A stretch of 5,035 nucleotides of DNA from Deltaproteobacteria bacterium (GTDB lineage: Bacteria; Desulfobacterota; Binatia; UBA9968; CAXXLF01): assembly GCA_022571535.1 (NCBI GenBank), contig JACZXR010000209.1, positions 1 to 5,035 on the forward strand, written 5' to 3'. Positions 1 to 4,443 of the stretch are shown one piece after another; positions within the stretch are counted from its first letter, which is position 1, and the number at the start of each line of letters is the position of its first letter. The notes beneath the pieces are model-generated. The model ran no database searches. It was not told where the DNA came from and saw only the letters and a program-made list of their open reading frames with translations. A program made the position numbers and the translations under genes.

Positions 1-2
1 CC

Positions 3-182
3 CTTGGCTCGGCCCGGCTCGATCCGCCCTATGCGGTTCGCGCCCTTCCGTCTCCCTTACAGGACGACTCCCTTGATATAAAGAATAACGGCTATCTGGG
101 CGTAAAGATGCATCTTTCTGGGGTATTTAATCCCAGGACGCAATTGATCGACGCTTCAATTGCCTCCTGTAGGACTTATTGA
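3..182 (+). CDS. Doubtful partial open frame, 3' end only, ending in a repeated peptide tail
   Basis: This frame is open from the left edge for 59 codons and stops with TGA at 180-182. No start codon needs to lie inside the window, so it could be the end of a gene to the left. The first half (residues such as LDPPYAVRALPSPL) is proline and arginine rich and matches no family I recognise. The last part reads NPRTQLIDASIASCRTY. Very similar tails, PRTQLIDALIESYEVP and RRVQLIDALIES, occur in family A copies at 4157-4207 and 2481-2519, each ending in a stop. That recurrence is the only support for coding. It could equally be a fragment of a decayed gene. The next gene starts 33 bp further on. Confidence 0.3.
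   Translation, partial: LGSARLDPPYAVRALPSPLQDDSLDIKNNGYLGVKMHLSGVFNPRTQLIDASIASCRTY
131..168 (+). repeat. Dispersed repeat family A, copy 1 (palindromic)
   Basis: One of three dispersed copies in the same orientation (others at 2480-2517 and 4156-4193). By eye the 38-bp core is identical to copy 3 at 33 positions and to copy 2 at 31. It folds into a hairpin: 134-147 pairs with 156-169 with a single C-C mismatch, around the 8-nt loop TCGACGCT, which is invariant in all copies. Similarity to copy 3 resumes at TTGACA (179-184), which contains the TGA stop of the frame reading through the repeat. No T-run follows, so it is not a typical terminator. It ends 47 bp before the start codon at 216. 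Confidence 0.8.
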
Positions 183-215
183 CAAGATGCACAGAAAGGA
201 TCTAAGGAGAAGGTA

Positions 216-707
216 ATGAGTATAAGGGTGCTTCTCTCCTGGTGGCTTTTCCTATCAATTTCTTGCAACACTTTTATACCGAAGCCCGCTGTGGCAGAGA
301 ATTTATCTCTTTCGTTCGCGTTATGGGGCGCCCCCGAGCGTAAGGTTATACTGGGGACTTTGTACCGCTTTCGGGATGAGGTATTGACCCAGAGCCCCAA
401 GGGGCACCGGTACATTCGGCTTTTCTACCTGCATGCGTTGGAGGGAACCTGGCTCCTGCTGCGGCACCCAAACCTGCGGACGCAGAGCCGCAATGTGCTG
501 AGGGAGCTACTACCCACGATCCAAGCGGTCACGGACGGGCAGCCAGCGGCTCTGACCTCGGAGAAGTTGGCGGCTATCGAGGGCCTGATGGATGCCTTCT
601 CCGCCAAGGCAACCCCAAGGCTACAACGGACGATTAGGCGGCTCCGGTCTGATCTGAGCCGTGGGAAGCTATTGTCCCATTTCGGGATCGAACCCATGCA
701 GCAATAA
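216..707 (+). CDS. Exported protein with a CFI-box-like C-terminal-type domain lacking its cysteine
   Basis: A 163-residue protein of unknown function. Residues 1-27 form a signal peptide with a hydrophobic stretch (VLLSWWLFLSIS) and a plausible AVA-EN cleavage site. C17 follows S-I-S, a poor lipobox, so lipid attachment is less likely. Residues 35-100 resemble the domain of CFI-box-CTERM proteins, whose pattern is CFIATAAYGS, then FRD.yL, then G...v..YY, then a run of p.lr and a final P. Here RFRDEVL (51-57), SPKGHRYIRLFY (60-71) and RHPNLR (83-88) match, but the cysteine-bearing CFI segment is replaced by LSFALWGAP. The last 60 residues are helical and basic. The start is supported by AAGGAGA (204-210), 5 nt before ATG. 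The neighbours give no functional clue. The domain similarity is my recollection of the family pattern, not a search result. Confidence 0.85.
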   Translation: MSIRVLLSWWLFLSISCNTFIPKPAVAENLSLSFALWGAPERKVILGTLYRFRDEVLTQSPKGHRYIRLFYLHALEGTWLLLRHPNLRTQSRNVLRELLPTIQAVTDGQPAALTSEKLAAIEGLMDAFSAKATPRLQRTIRRLRSDLSRGKLLSHFGIEPMQQ

Positions 708-725
708 TTTCAACCATCACTCAAA

Positions 726-762
726 CCCGCTACTGAGGCCAAGGCTAGTAACGGGAGCTTTT
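726..762 (+). terminator. Intrinsic terminator after the CFI-box-like gene
   Basis: The stem pairs CCCGCTACT (726-734) with AGTAACGGG (747-755), with one internal C-A mismatch and a 12-nt loop. It is followed by AGC and TTTT (759-762). It lies 19 bp after the stop codon at 705-707 on the same strand. The T-run is short, so termination may be partial. Confidence 0.55.
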
Positions 763-792
763 CAGGAAAGCGGGAGGCTTGCAAGGGCCTAT

Positions 793-822
793 CTTTCCAT
801 AGCTAAGGAAAAAGGCGAAGAC
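793..822 (+). repeat. Dispersed repeat family C, copy 1
   Basis: This 30-bp stretch matches 4444-4473 at 25 of 30 positions without gaps; four of the five differences are transitions. The shared core reads TAGCT..G/AA..GAAAAAGGCGAA. In one plus frame the two copies read L-S-I-A-K-E-K-G-E-D and L-P-V-A-E-E-K-G-E-Y. On the minus strand the element lies 65 bp downstream of the lipoprotein stop, just as copy 2 lies 57 bp downstream of the bactofilin stop. It may be part of a 3' region or a coding remnant. Confidence 0.6.
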
Positions 823-860
823 GTAGTCAAGGGTAAAGATTCAGCAGGAGATTGACTATG
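822..860 (-). terminator. Possible terminator hairpin for the minus-strand lipoprotein gene
   Basis: TAGTCAA (824-830) and TTGACTA (852-858) are perfect inverted repeats. A G-T pair and a C-G pair extend this to 9 bp around a 21-nt loop. Read on the minus strand, the stem follows the stop at 887-889 by 26 nt and is followed after 8 nt by TTTTT within repeat C. The large loop and the gap before the T-run make it a weak candidate. Confidence 0.3.
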
Positions 861-886
861 CGATATCATTGCTTCCTTCTAAAATA

Positions 887-1216
887 TTAGATCCTCCACC
901 CTCTTGCTTTCATACATTCTTTATAATTCTGTTGCACTACGCAATAGTTAGAGTCTTTGAAATATTGATTCTTTGCATATGCTTCAGCCGAGAAGCCACG
1001 GTCGATAGAACAGGAGGCGAGTAAAAAGGTACACAAGAGAAACAGTCCAAGAATAAAATGGATGTCTCGTTTGTAAGGACCGGGAGGATGAGAAACGCTA
1101 AAATAATTCAAATTACAGGGTGTCCTACTCGTATCAGGACGCCAGATTTTAGAACAAAAAAAGCCCGCACACCCATTCACAAAATCAAAATGAGCGGCTG
1201 GCTCTGATTTGCCCAT
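887..1216 (-). CDS. Small putative lipoprotein with a C-terminal CM..RGW motif
   Basis: A 109-residue hypothetical protein. A hydrophobic segment (54-66) ends in the lipobox L66-A67-S68-C69, which predicts lipid attachment at C69 and an exported mature part of only 41 residues. That part contains C92 and C101, nine residues apart, in YCVVQQNYKECMKARGW. A CM...GW/GY ending is common in small uncharacterised proteobacterial-type lipoproteins, and the two cysteines could form a disulfide. The ATG at 1216 has a strong Shine-Dalgarno GGAGG (1227-1223), 6 nt away. It would, however, place about 50 residues before the hydrophobic core, which is long for a signal peptide. A TTG at 1111 (codon 36) is an alternative start without a clear SD. 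The gene is AT-rich and follows the TPR gene on the same strand after 90 bp, so co-transcription is possible. Function unknown. Confidence 0.6.
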   Translation of the reverse strand: MGKSEPAAHFDFVNGCAGFFCSKIWRPDTSRTPCNLNYFSVSHPPGPYKRDIHFILGLFLLCTFLLASCSIDRGFSAEAYAKNQYFKDSNYCVVQQNYKECMKARGWRI

Positions 1217-1228
1217 CTCCCTCCTCCG

Positions 1229-1272
1229 TTGGCCTCAGATAACTGGAAGCCTTCTCAATGCTGGGGGAGGCT
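1229..1272 (-). repeat. Direct repeat family B, copy 1 (upstream of the lipoprotein gene)
   Basis: It consists of TTGGCCTCA (1229-1237) and a 26-bp core (1247-1272) on the plus strand. The copy at 2341-2382 has the same 9-mer and a core differing at only one base; the spacer between the parts is 9 nt here and 7 nt there. The core can pair AGCCTT with GAGGCT around a G-rich loop. Read on the minus strand, it ends 1 nt before the Shine-Dalgarno GGAGG of the gene starting at 1216. Confidence 0.75.
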
Positions 1273-1306
1273 CTAATCGTCACTTAATAATAGGCTCTGA
1301 CTTCTC

Positions 1307-2272
1307 TCATTTCGCACGGATGAACACATATTCCTTAATCTTACCCAACAATCTGGTTCGGGTAGGGCGAATGGTAATGGTCTTCCCATCAGAGCTGATT
1401 CTACCGGTGAAAGGAAATACAGCTATGTAATCCCGAGGACAACAAGCTATTTCTTGTGTCCCCACGAGCTTCAATCCCTTGATTTTTCCATCAAATAAGG
1501 CCATGCCACTGTTGTCCCACTGCAACCTTATGGTGATTCGATCCCCCGATGCCAAGAGACGTACCCACGACATGTTGGGGAGATCCCCACCGCTCGCCCT
1601 AGGCCGCAGATAGCACTCAGAAGAGAATTGGTCGTACATTTCTTTTAGGCACCAAATTCCGCTGGATAAAGATTTTTTTACGCGTCTAATCTGTGCCCTT
1701 TTTTCTTCTTCTTCCTCTTTTACTCTTATAGCCGCCCGCTGCCGCCCCGCCTTATACTCTAGCCCGTACATCCTTGTCCTGACTTCTCGCGCATTCGTTG
1801 CTGATGGTGCCACTAGCAGGTACAGTTTGAAACTGTGGACGGCATCACTAAAACGCCCCACCTTCTCCTGCACCATACCCAGGTTGTAATAACCATCTGC
1901 CAGCCACGGGGCCAAACGCACAGCCTTCTCAAACTCAGCAAGGGCTCGGATATAATCTTCCGGTCCCTTTGCAATCTCAGAAACCGCCTGCCCTCGTCCA
2001 ATGTGCCGTATAGCTCCCTCCGGAACGGGGGGGGGTGGCTGGATTCGCTTTACCAGCTTAATGATCTTCTCCCTAAGTCTCCGGTCTGTTGCGGATCCCG
2101 CTGTTACGGACTGAAGGAGGGACACATATTCCGCTAGGGCTTCCTGAAGTTTGCCTGCCTGCTCAGCTTGGCGAGCCCGGGCTTCTTTGTCGGTAGAATT
2201 AGCCGAAAGGTTAAGGGCTACGAACAAAATAAGGATGAACGTCATTAAGAACGAAAAATATTTTTTTATCAC
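1307..2272 (-). CDS. Secreted TPR protein with an unknown beta-rich C-terminal domain
   Basis: A 321-residue envelope protein. Residues 1-23 form a signal peptide or N-terminal anchor (KK, then FLMTFILILFVALNLSA). Residues 30-75 are helical and charged. Residues 105-160 form at least one clear TPR pair (YIRALAEFEKAVRLAPWLADGYYNL..., then GRFSDAVHSFKLYLLVAP), usually a protein-protein interaction surface. A glutamate/lysine-rich linker (183-200) leads to a C-terminal domain (about 205-318) rich in beta-type segments, with four cysteines (C208, C220, C277, C278) and a WDNSGMALFDGKIKG segment; I do not recognise this domain. I chose the GTG at 2272 because AGGAGG (2283-2278) lies 5 nt upstream and the signal peptide begins right there. 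The frame continues to a TTG at 2368 without such support. A TPR adaptor role in the envelope is inferred. Confidence 0.8.
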   Translation of the reverse strand: MIKKYFSFLMTFILILFVALNLSANSTDKEARARQAEQAGKLQEALAEYVSLLQSVTAGSATDRRLREKIIKLVKRIQPPPPVPEGAIRHIGRGQAVSEIAKGPEDYIRALAEFEKAVRLAPWLADGYYNLGMVQEKVGRFSDAVHSFKLYLLVAPSATNAREVRTRMYGLEYKAGRQRAAIRVKEEEEEKRAQIRRVKKSLSSGIWCLKEMYDQFSSECYLRPRASGGDLPNMSWVRLLASGDRITIRLQWDNSGMALFDGKIKGLKLVGTQEIACCPRDYIAVFPFTGRISSDGKTITIRPTRTRLLGKIKEYVFIRAK

Positions 2273-2277
2273 GATGG

Positions 2278-2283
2278 CCTCCT
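2278..2283 (-). promoter_or_regulatory. Shine-Dalgarno fixing the GTG start of the TPR gene
   Basis: Read on the minus strand this is AGGAGG, 5 nt before the GTG at 2272-2270. It rules out the 32-codon 5' extension to TTG 2368, which has no signal-like N-terminus. Confidence 0.75.
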
Positions 2284-2292
2284 GTTTTCCTG

Positions 2293-2315
2293 AGGCTTGA
2301 AGCGCGTTCAAGCCT
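2293..2315. repeat. Perfect 9-bp inverted repeat in the TPR gene leader
   Basis: AGGCTTGAA (2293-2301) and TTCAAGCCT (2307-2315) are perfect complements around the 5-nt loop GCGCG. On the minus strand the hairpin ends about 9 nt before the Shine-Dalgarno of the TPR gene. It could be an operator or an RNA hairpin affecting translation. It has no T-run on either strand, so it is not a simple terminator. Confidence 0.6.
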
Positions 2316-2340
2316 TGGAGAAACATTCCTATCCTTCTGT

Positions 2341-2382
2341 TTGGCCTCACATCACAAAGCCTTATCAATGCTGGGGGAGGCT
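2341..2382 (-). repeat. Direct repeat family B, copy 2 (upstream of the TPR gene)
   Basis: It has TTGGCCTCA (2341-2349) and a 26-bp core (2357-2382) that matches copy 1 (1247-1272) at 25 of 26 bases. It lies about 70 bp upstream of the GTG start of the TPR gene. Both B copies therefore lie, in the same orientation, in front of consecutive minus-strand envelope genes. Confidence 0.75.
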
Positions 2383-2479
2383 GTTACTTCCTCCTAACTC
2401 GCCCTACTAGTATAGTCTGTGGGTGTGTGTCAATAGGCTAGAAAGCAGTGTCTTGGCAGGCACTTACAGGCCGATTTCA

Positions 2480-2517
2480 TCGCAGGGTGCAATTAATCGA
2501 CGCTTTAATTGAGTCCT
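2480..2517 (+). repeat. Dispersed repeat family A, copy 2
   Basis: It matches copy 1 at 31 and copy 3 at 32 of 38 positions. CAATTAA (2490-2496) pairs perfectly with TTAATTG (2505-2511) around the invariant loop TCGACGCT. An outer stem (2484-2488 with 2513-2517, two G-T pairs) extends it. In the frame shared by the copies it reads RRVQLIDALIES and then TAA, one codon position where copy 3 has Tyr. Unlike copies 1 and 3, no gene start follows at 46-48 bp. Confidence 0.75.
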
Positions 2518-2565
2518 AAGCAGGAGAGCCTTTTAACTCACCCATTTGACCTACAGACATACAAA

Positions 2566-2591
2566 TTGCAGGCTCCCCGATAGCTCTGCAA
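2566..2591. repeat. Inverted repeat in the accessory spacer
   Basis: TTGCAG (2566-2571) pairs with CTGCAA (2586-2591). The stem continues GCT with AGC after one bulged T, leaving the 7-nt loop CCCCGAT. It has no clear T-run. It could be a protein-binding site or a weak terminator. Confidence 0.4.
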
Positions 2592-2610
2592 AAACATCTA
2601 TTTGAAACAC

Positions 2611-2664
2611 CCTGCTACCAGCCTGCTACCACGATGGGGACGGTCTGTCCGTGAATTGTCCGTG
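2611..2664 (+). repeat. Two pairs of direct repeats with 11-bp period
   Basis: CCTGCTACCA occurs at 2611-2620 and 2622-2631, and TGTCCGTG at 2646-2653 and 2657-2664. Both pairs repeat every 11 bp, about one turn of the helix. Between them GGAC and GTCC flank GGTCT as a small inverted repeat. The cluster ends 38 bp before the start of the broken helix-turn-helix gene, as an operator or recombinase-binding region might. Confidence 0.6.
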
Positions 2665-2701
2665 TCTTTAAACTCAGGAAACCATACGAAACTGAACTAA
2701 A

Positions 2702-2815
2702 ATGGACGGTAACAGAAAAGACACTCTTACAAATAAGCAGCTCCGGGTTATCCCTTTCCTTTTAGTCGCACCTTCTATCGAAGAGGGGCAACTAGATGAA
2801 AGTCGTTACTTTTAG
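2702..2815 (+). pseudogene. Truncated start of a helix-turn-helix gene of mobile-element type
   Basis: A 37-codon frame begins MDGNRKDTLTNKQLRVIPFL and continues LVAPSIEEG before ending LDESRYF-stop. The pattern LT.KQ...IP.LL..PSIEEG is how many phage or mobile-element helix-turn-helix proteins (terminase-small-subunit-like or phBC6A51-type) begin. In those an alanine- and basic-rich first helix and a T.YRW.. recognition helix come next. Here similarity stops at EEG (codons 27-29). A one-base shift would give KVVTFRMIRF from 2795, loosely like the expected recognition helix, before another stop. No Shine-Dalgarno is visible before the ATG. I read it as a decayed 5' fragment. The family assignment rests on recollection of the pattern. 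Confidence 0.5.
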
Positions 2816-2869
2816 AATGATTCGATTTAGATTTTAACGTGATAGCTTGGCCCGAGGTGCCCTCCTAAC

Positions 2870-3979
2870 CTAAGGGCGCAAGGCACGGTACAGAAACGGC
2901 AGACTGCGATCCATGCGGTAGTCGATACCGGAGTGCGTGTCGTCGAACTCCTCGTAGGTGTGCTCGATACGCTGCTCGCGAAGCCGCTTGGACAGGATGC
3001 GCGATCCGTACTGTATGTGGTACTGGTCGCGCCAGCCGCAATCGATGAAAATACCCTTCAGCGTCTTGAGGTTGTTCCGATAACGCTTGACCAGGTGAAC
3101 CGGGTCGTGCCGCAGCCATTGTCGCCATCGGAGCTCCAGTAACTCACCCGTTTCGAGGTTGAAAGGCACGCGAAAGCCGTTGGGTGCCTTCGGGTCCGGA
3201 TCGTATGTGGCGGCCATGCACAAGCTCATCAGGCAATGCACCTCTGCACCTGAGAGTTTTTGTTTTCTCCATATAGCTTTCAGGAAATTTTTCACTCGGC
3301 CGTCATCCAGGCCCGCCATAACCCCACGTTCCTCTTTGAGCACATTGATCGGCCCCACCCTTCGCTTACGCGGCCGATGCTTGGCGAGCTCGTTCAATGT
3401 ATTCGGCCAATCGCTTCGGTAGACGTAGTCGAAATAGGCATCACCCGAATGGTTGGCCACAGCGCCCCAGTAGCGCGCGTACTTCATGCCATGCACCATC
3501 GCGCCGTAGCCGCCTGAGGACTTGCCGAAGCAACCACGATGCTCCCGCGATGCCAGAGTTCGAAACTGACCATCCACGAAAGGAATCAGCTCCCGAGTGA
3601 GATAGTCCGCATACCGCCCGATGGCGGAAGAGTTCACGTACTGATTACCCCCAAGGGCCGTAAAACAATCCGCAAATACAAGGATGCAGGGTCCCATCTT
3701 GCGCTCATCAATGAGCCGTGCAGCCCGCTCAGGCACGTTTTCATCAAAGTTGCGCCAGTTGGTGTGTGATTTCCCGGAACCCGTATAGCCTACGAGATCG
3801 AACAATACGGGGAAACGTCTGCCGCGTCCCCCGGTAGCGCCCTGGTCGTATTGGGGTGGTAGCCAAACGTCGAGCGTTCGCACATGAGGATCACCGAGAG
3901 GATTATCCGCGAGGATCTTGGAGGTATGCTCCAGGGTCACAACGGTTCCCATTGACCACGTCGGTCTCTTGAGTGCCAT
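2870..3979 (-). CDS. Alpha/beta-hydrolase of the putative esterase (esterase D / enterochelin esterase-like) family
   Basis: A 369-residue serine hydrolase of the PF00756 type. The N-terminus gives the first strands (RTLDVWLPPQYD at 34-45, RRFPVLFDLVGYTG at 54-67). The nucleophile elbow is GKSSGGYGA (152-160), with S154 in G-x-S-x-G. The catalytic acid is probably D318 in DCGWRDQY, and the histidine is H349 in DDTHSG. All three triad parts are in the expected order, so the gene looks intact. There is no signal peptide, which suggests a cytoplasmic enzyme. An insert rich in K and R (about 200-245) precedes the acid. The substrate cannot be told from sequence; esters of acyl, formyl-thiol or siderophore type are known in the family. 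ATG 3979 is the first start after the predicted promoter; the Shine-Dalgarno is weak. The gene is more GC-rich than the flanking spacers and stands alone. Confidence 0.88.
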   Translation of the reverse strand: MALKRPTWSMGTVVTLEHTSKILADNPLGDPHVRTLDVWLPPQYDQGATGGRGRRFPVLFDLVGYTGSGKSHTNWRNFDENVPERAARLIDERKMGPCILVFADCFTALGGNQYVNSSAIGRYADYLTRELIPFVDGQFRTLASREHRGCFGKSSGGYGAMVHGMKYARYWGAVANHSGDAYFDYVYRSDWPNTLNELAKHRPRKRRVGPINVLKEERGVMAGLDDGRVKNFLKAIWRKQKLSGAEVHCLMSLCMAATYDPDPKAPNGFRVPFNLETGELLELRWRQWLRHDPVHLVKRYRNNLKTLKGIFIDCGWRDQYHIQYGSRILSKRLREQRIEHTYEEFDDTHSGIDYRMDRSLPFLYRALRP

Positions 3980-4026
3980 GGTATTATCTCGGCTTAAAAA
4001 TGATAGAAATATTGTTTTGGGGCAGT

Positions 4027-4054
4027 AGTATCCGACAGTGGGCTATTATGTCAA
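4027..4054 (-). promoter_or_regulatory. Sigma70-type promoter for the esterase gene
   Basis: On the minus strand, a perfect TTGACA (4054-4049) is separated by 16 bp from GATACT (4032-4027), which matches TATAAT at four of six positions. Transcription would begin near 4020 and give a leader of about 40 nt before the ATG at 3979. Confidence 0.55.
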
Positions 4055-4066
4055 TCTGGGGCTGAC

Positions 4067-4093
4067 CTTTCAGATAGACCCCACATCTGAAGG
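4067..4093. promoter_or_regulatory. Palindrome just upstream of the esterase promoter, possible operator
   Basis: TTCAGAT (4069-4075) and ATCTGAA (4085-4091) are perfect inverted repeats with a 9-nt spacer. One G-T and one C-G pair extend the arms to 9 bp. The site lies 13 bp upstream of the -35 box of the minus-strand promoter, a usual place for an activator. Overlapping CCCCAC (4079-4084) can also pair with GTGGGG (4104-4109) or TGGGG (4057-4061). Confidence 0.4.
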
Positions 4094-4155
4094 ATACTCC
4101 ACGGTGGGGCTAGACCAAATGGCACCCTGCCCCCCTTCAAGCAGGACCCGTTATA

Positions 4156-4193
4156 TCCCAGAACGCAACTGATCGACGCTTTAATTGAGTCCT
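4156..4193 (+). repeat. Dispersed repeat family A, copy 3
   Basis: It matches copy 1 at 33 of 38 positions and shares TTGACA at the same offset (4204-4209). Its hairpin is weaker (mismatches at 4169/4184, 4165/4188 and 4162/4191), but the loop TCGACGCT is unchanged. The frame through it reads PRTQLIDALIESYEVP and ends in TGA at 4205-4207, exactly aligned with the TGA of copy 1. That frame is open from 4091 but has no start codon. The repeat ends 45 bp before ATG 4239. Confidence 0.78.
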
Positions 4194-4238
4194 ACGAAGT
4201 TCCTTGACACCGCCCACCCCCAGCGATAAAGGGACCTC

Positions 4239-4415
4239 ATGATCCGCGTCTACGACACAAACGCCCTATGGCGGCACGATGAGATCATAAGAATAAGGCA
4301 TCTGGAAGCTGAGATTGTCGATATGCAGAATGAGATTGACAGACAGAAGGAGAAGGCCGATGCCCCTGAGGAACGCTTTCAGAGGACAAAGAAGTGGTTG
4401 GGCATCATCGACTAA
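4239..4415 (+). CDS. 58-residue charged coiled-coil protein, hypothetical
   Basis: The product begins MIRVYDTNALWRHDEI and ends KKWLGIID. Residues 15-52 are almost wholly charged and helical. Hydrophobic residues I17, I19, L22, I26, M29 and I33 fall in a heptad-like spacing, which suggests a short coiled coil and oligomerisation or partner binding. There is no signal peptide, membrane segment or cysteine. AAAGGGA (4228-4234) lies 4 nt before the ATG and is a fair ribosome site. The gene stands directly after family A copy 3 and before family C copy 2, the same order as around the gene at 216-707, but the two proteins are not alike. I recognise no family. Short length leaves some doubt that it is translated. 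Confidence 0.55.
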   Translation: MIRVYDTNALWRHDEIIRIRHLEAEIVDMQNEIDRQKEKADAPEERFQRTKKWLGIID

Positions 4416-4443
4416 CTAATCCACTACCGATTAAGCTGTCAAC

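Larger units (their letters stand above)
2386..2701. other. Gene-free accessory spacer with repeats
   Basis: I see no credible intact gene here on either strand. The stretch contains family A copy 2, a hairpin with a 6+3 bp stem (2566-2591), and two pairs of 11-bp-period direct repeats (2611-2664). A broken helix-turn-helix gene follows from 2702. The content looks like the residue of a mobile or phage-like element. Confidence 0.5.

Noticed and set aside
179..207. TTGACA at 179-184 as a -35 box for the gene at 216
   Set aside because: Any -10 at usual spacing (TCTAAG, 201-206) would overlap the Shine-Dalgarno. The hexamer is better explained by the stop codon shared with family A copy 3.
661..855. 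Plus-strand ORF of 64 codons overlapping the end of the CFI-box-like gene
   Set aside because: It overlaps 47 bp of a well-supported gene, crosses the likely terminator at 726-762, and has no ribosome site. Its only notable part is the family C stretch near its end.
859..891. Tiny plus ORF MRYHCFLLKY with CAGGAG upstream
   Set aside because: Ten codons only, AT-rich, convergent with the lipoprotein end; no other support.
1209..1430. Plus-strand ORF of 73 codons across the TPR gene end
   Set aside because: It is antisense to the TPR coding sequence and repeat B, with no domain and no ribosome site.
2273..2368. Extension of the TPR protein to TTG 2368
   Set aside because: It has no ribosome site, overlaps repeat B and the hairpin, and would put 32 residues before a normal signal peptide.
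2409..2433. TTGACA (2433-2428) and TATACT (2414-2409) on the minus strand as the TPR promoter
   Set aside because: The spacer is only 13 bp, too short for a normal sigma70 promoter, although each box alone is good.
2933..3769. Several plus-strand open frames within the esterase gene
   Set aside because: They are GC-rich shadow frames antisense to a complete alpha/beta-hydrolase and encode nothing recognisable.
131..4209. Integron attC sites or a CRISPR array
   Set aside because: The repeats are 1.7-2.3 kb apart, lack the GTTRRRY/RYYYAAC cores, and there is no integrase or cas gene in view.
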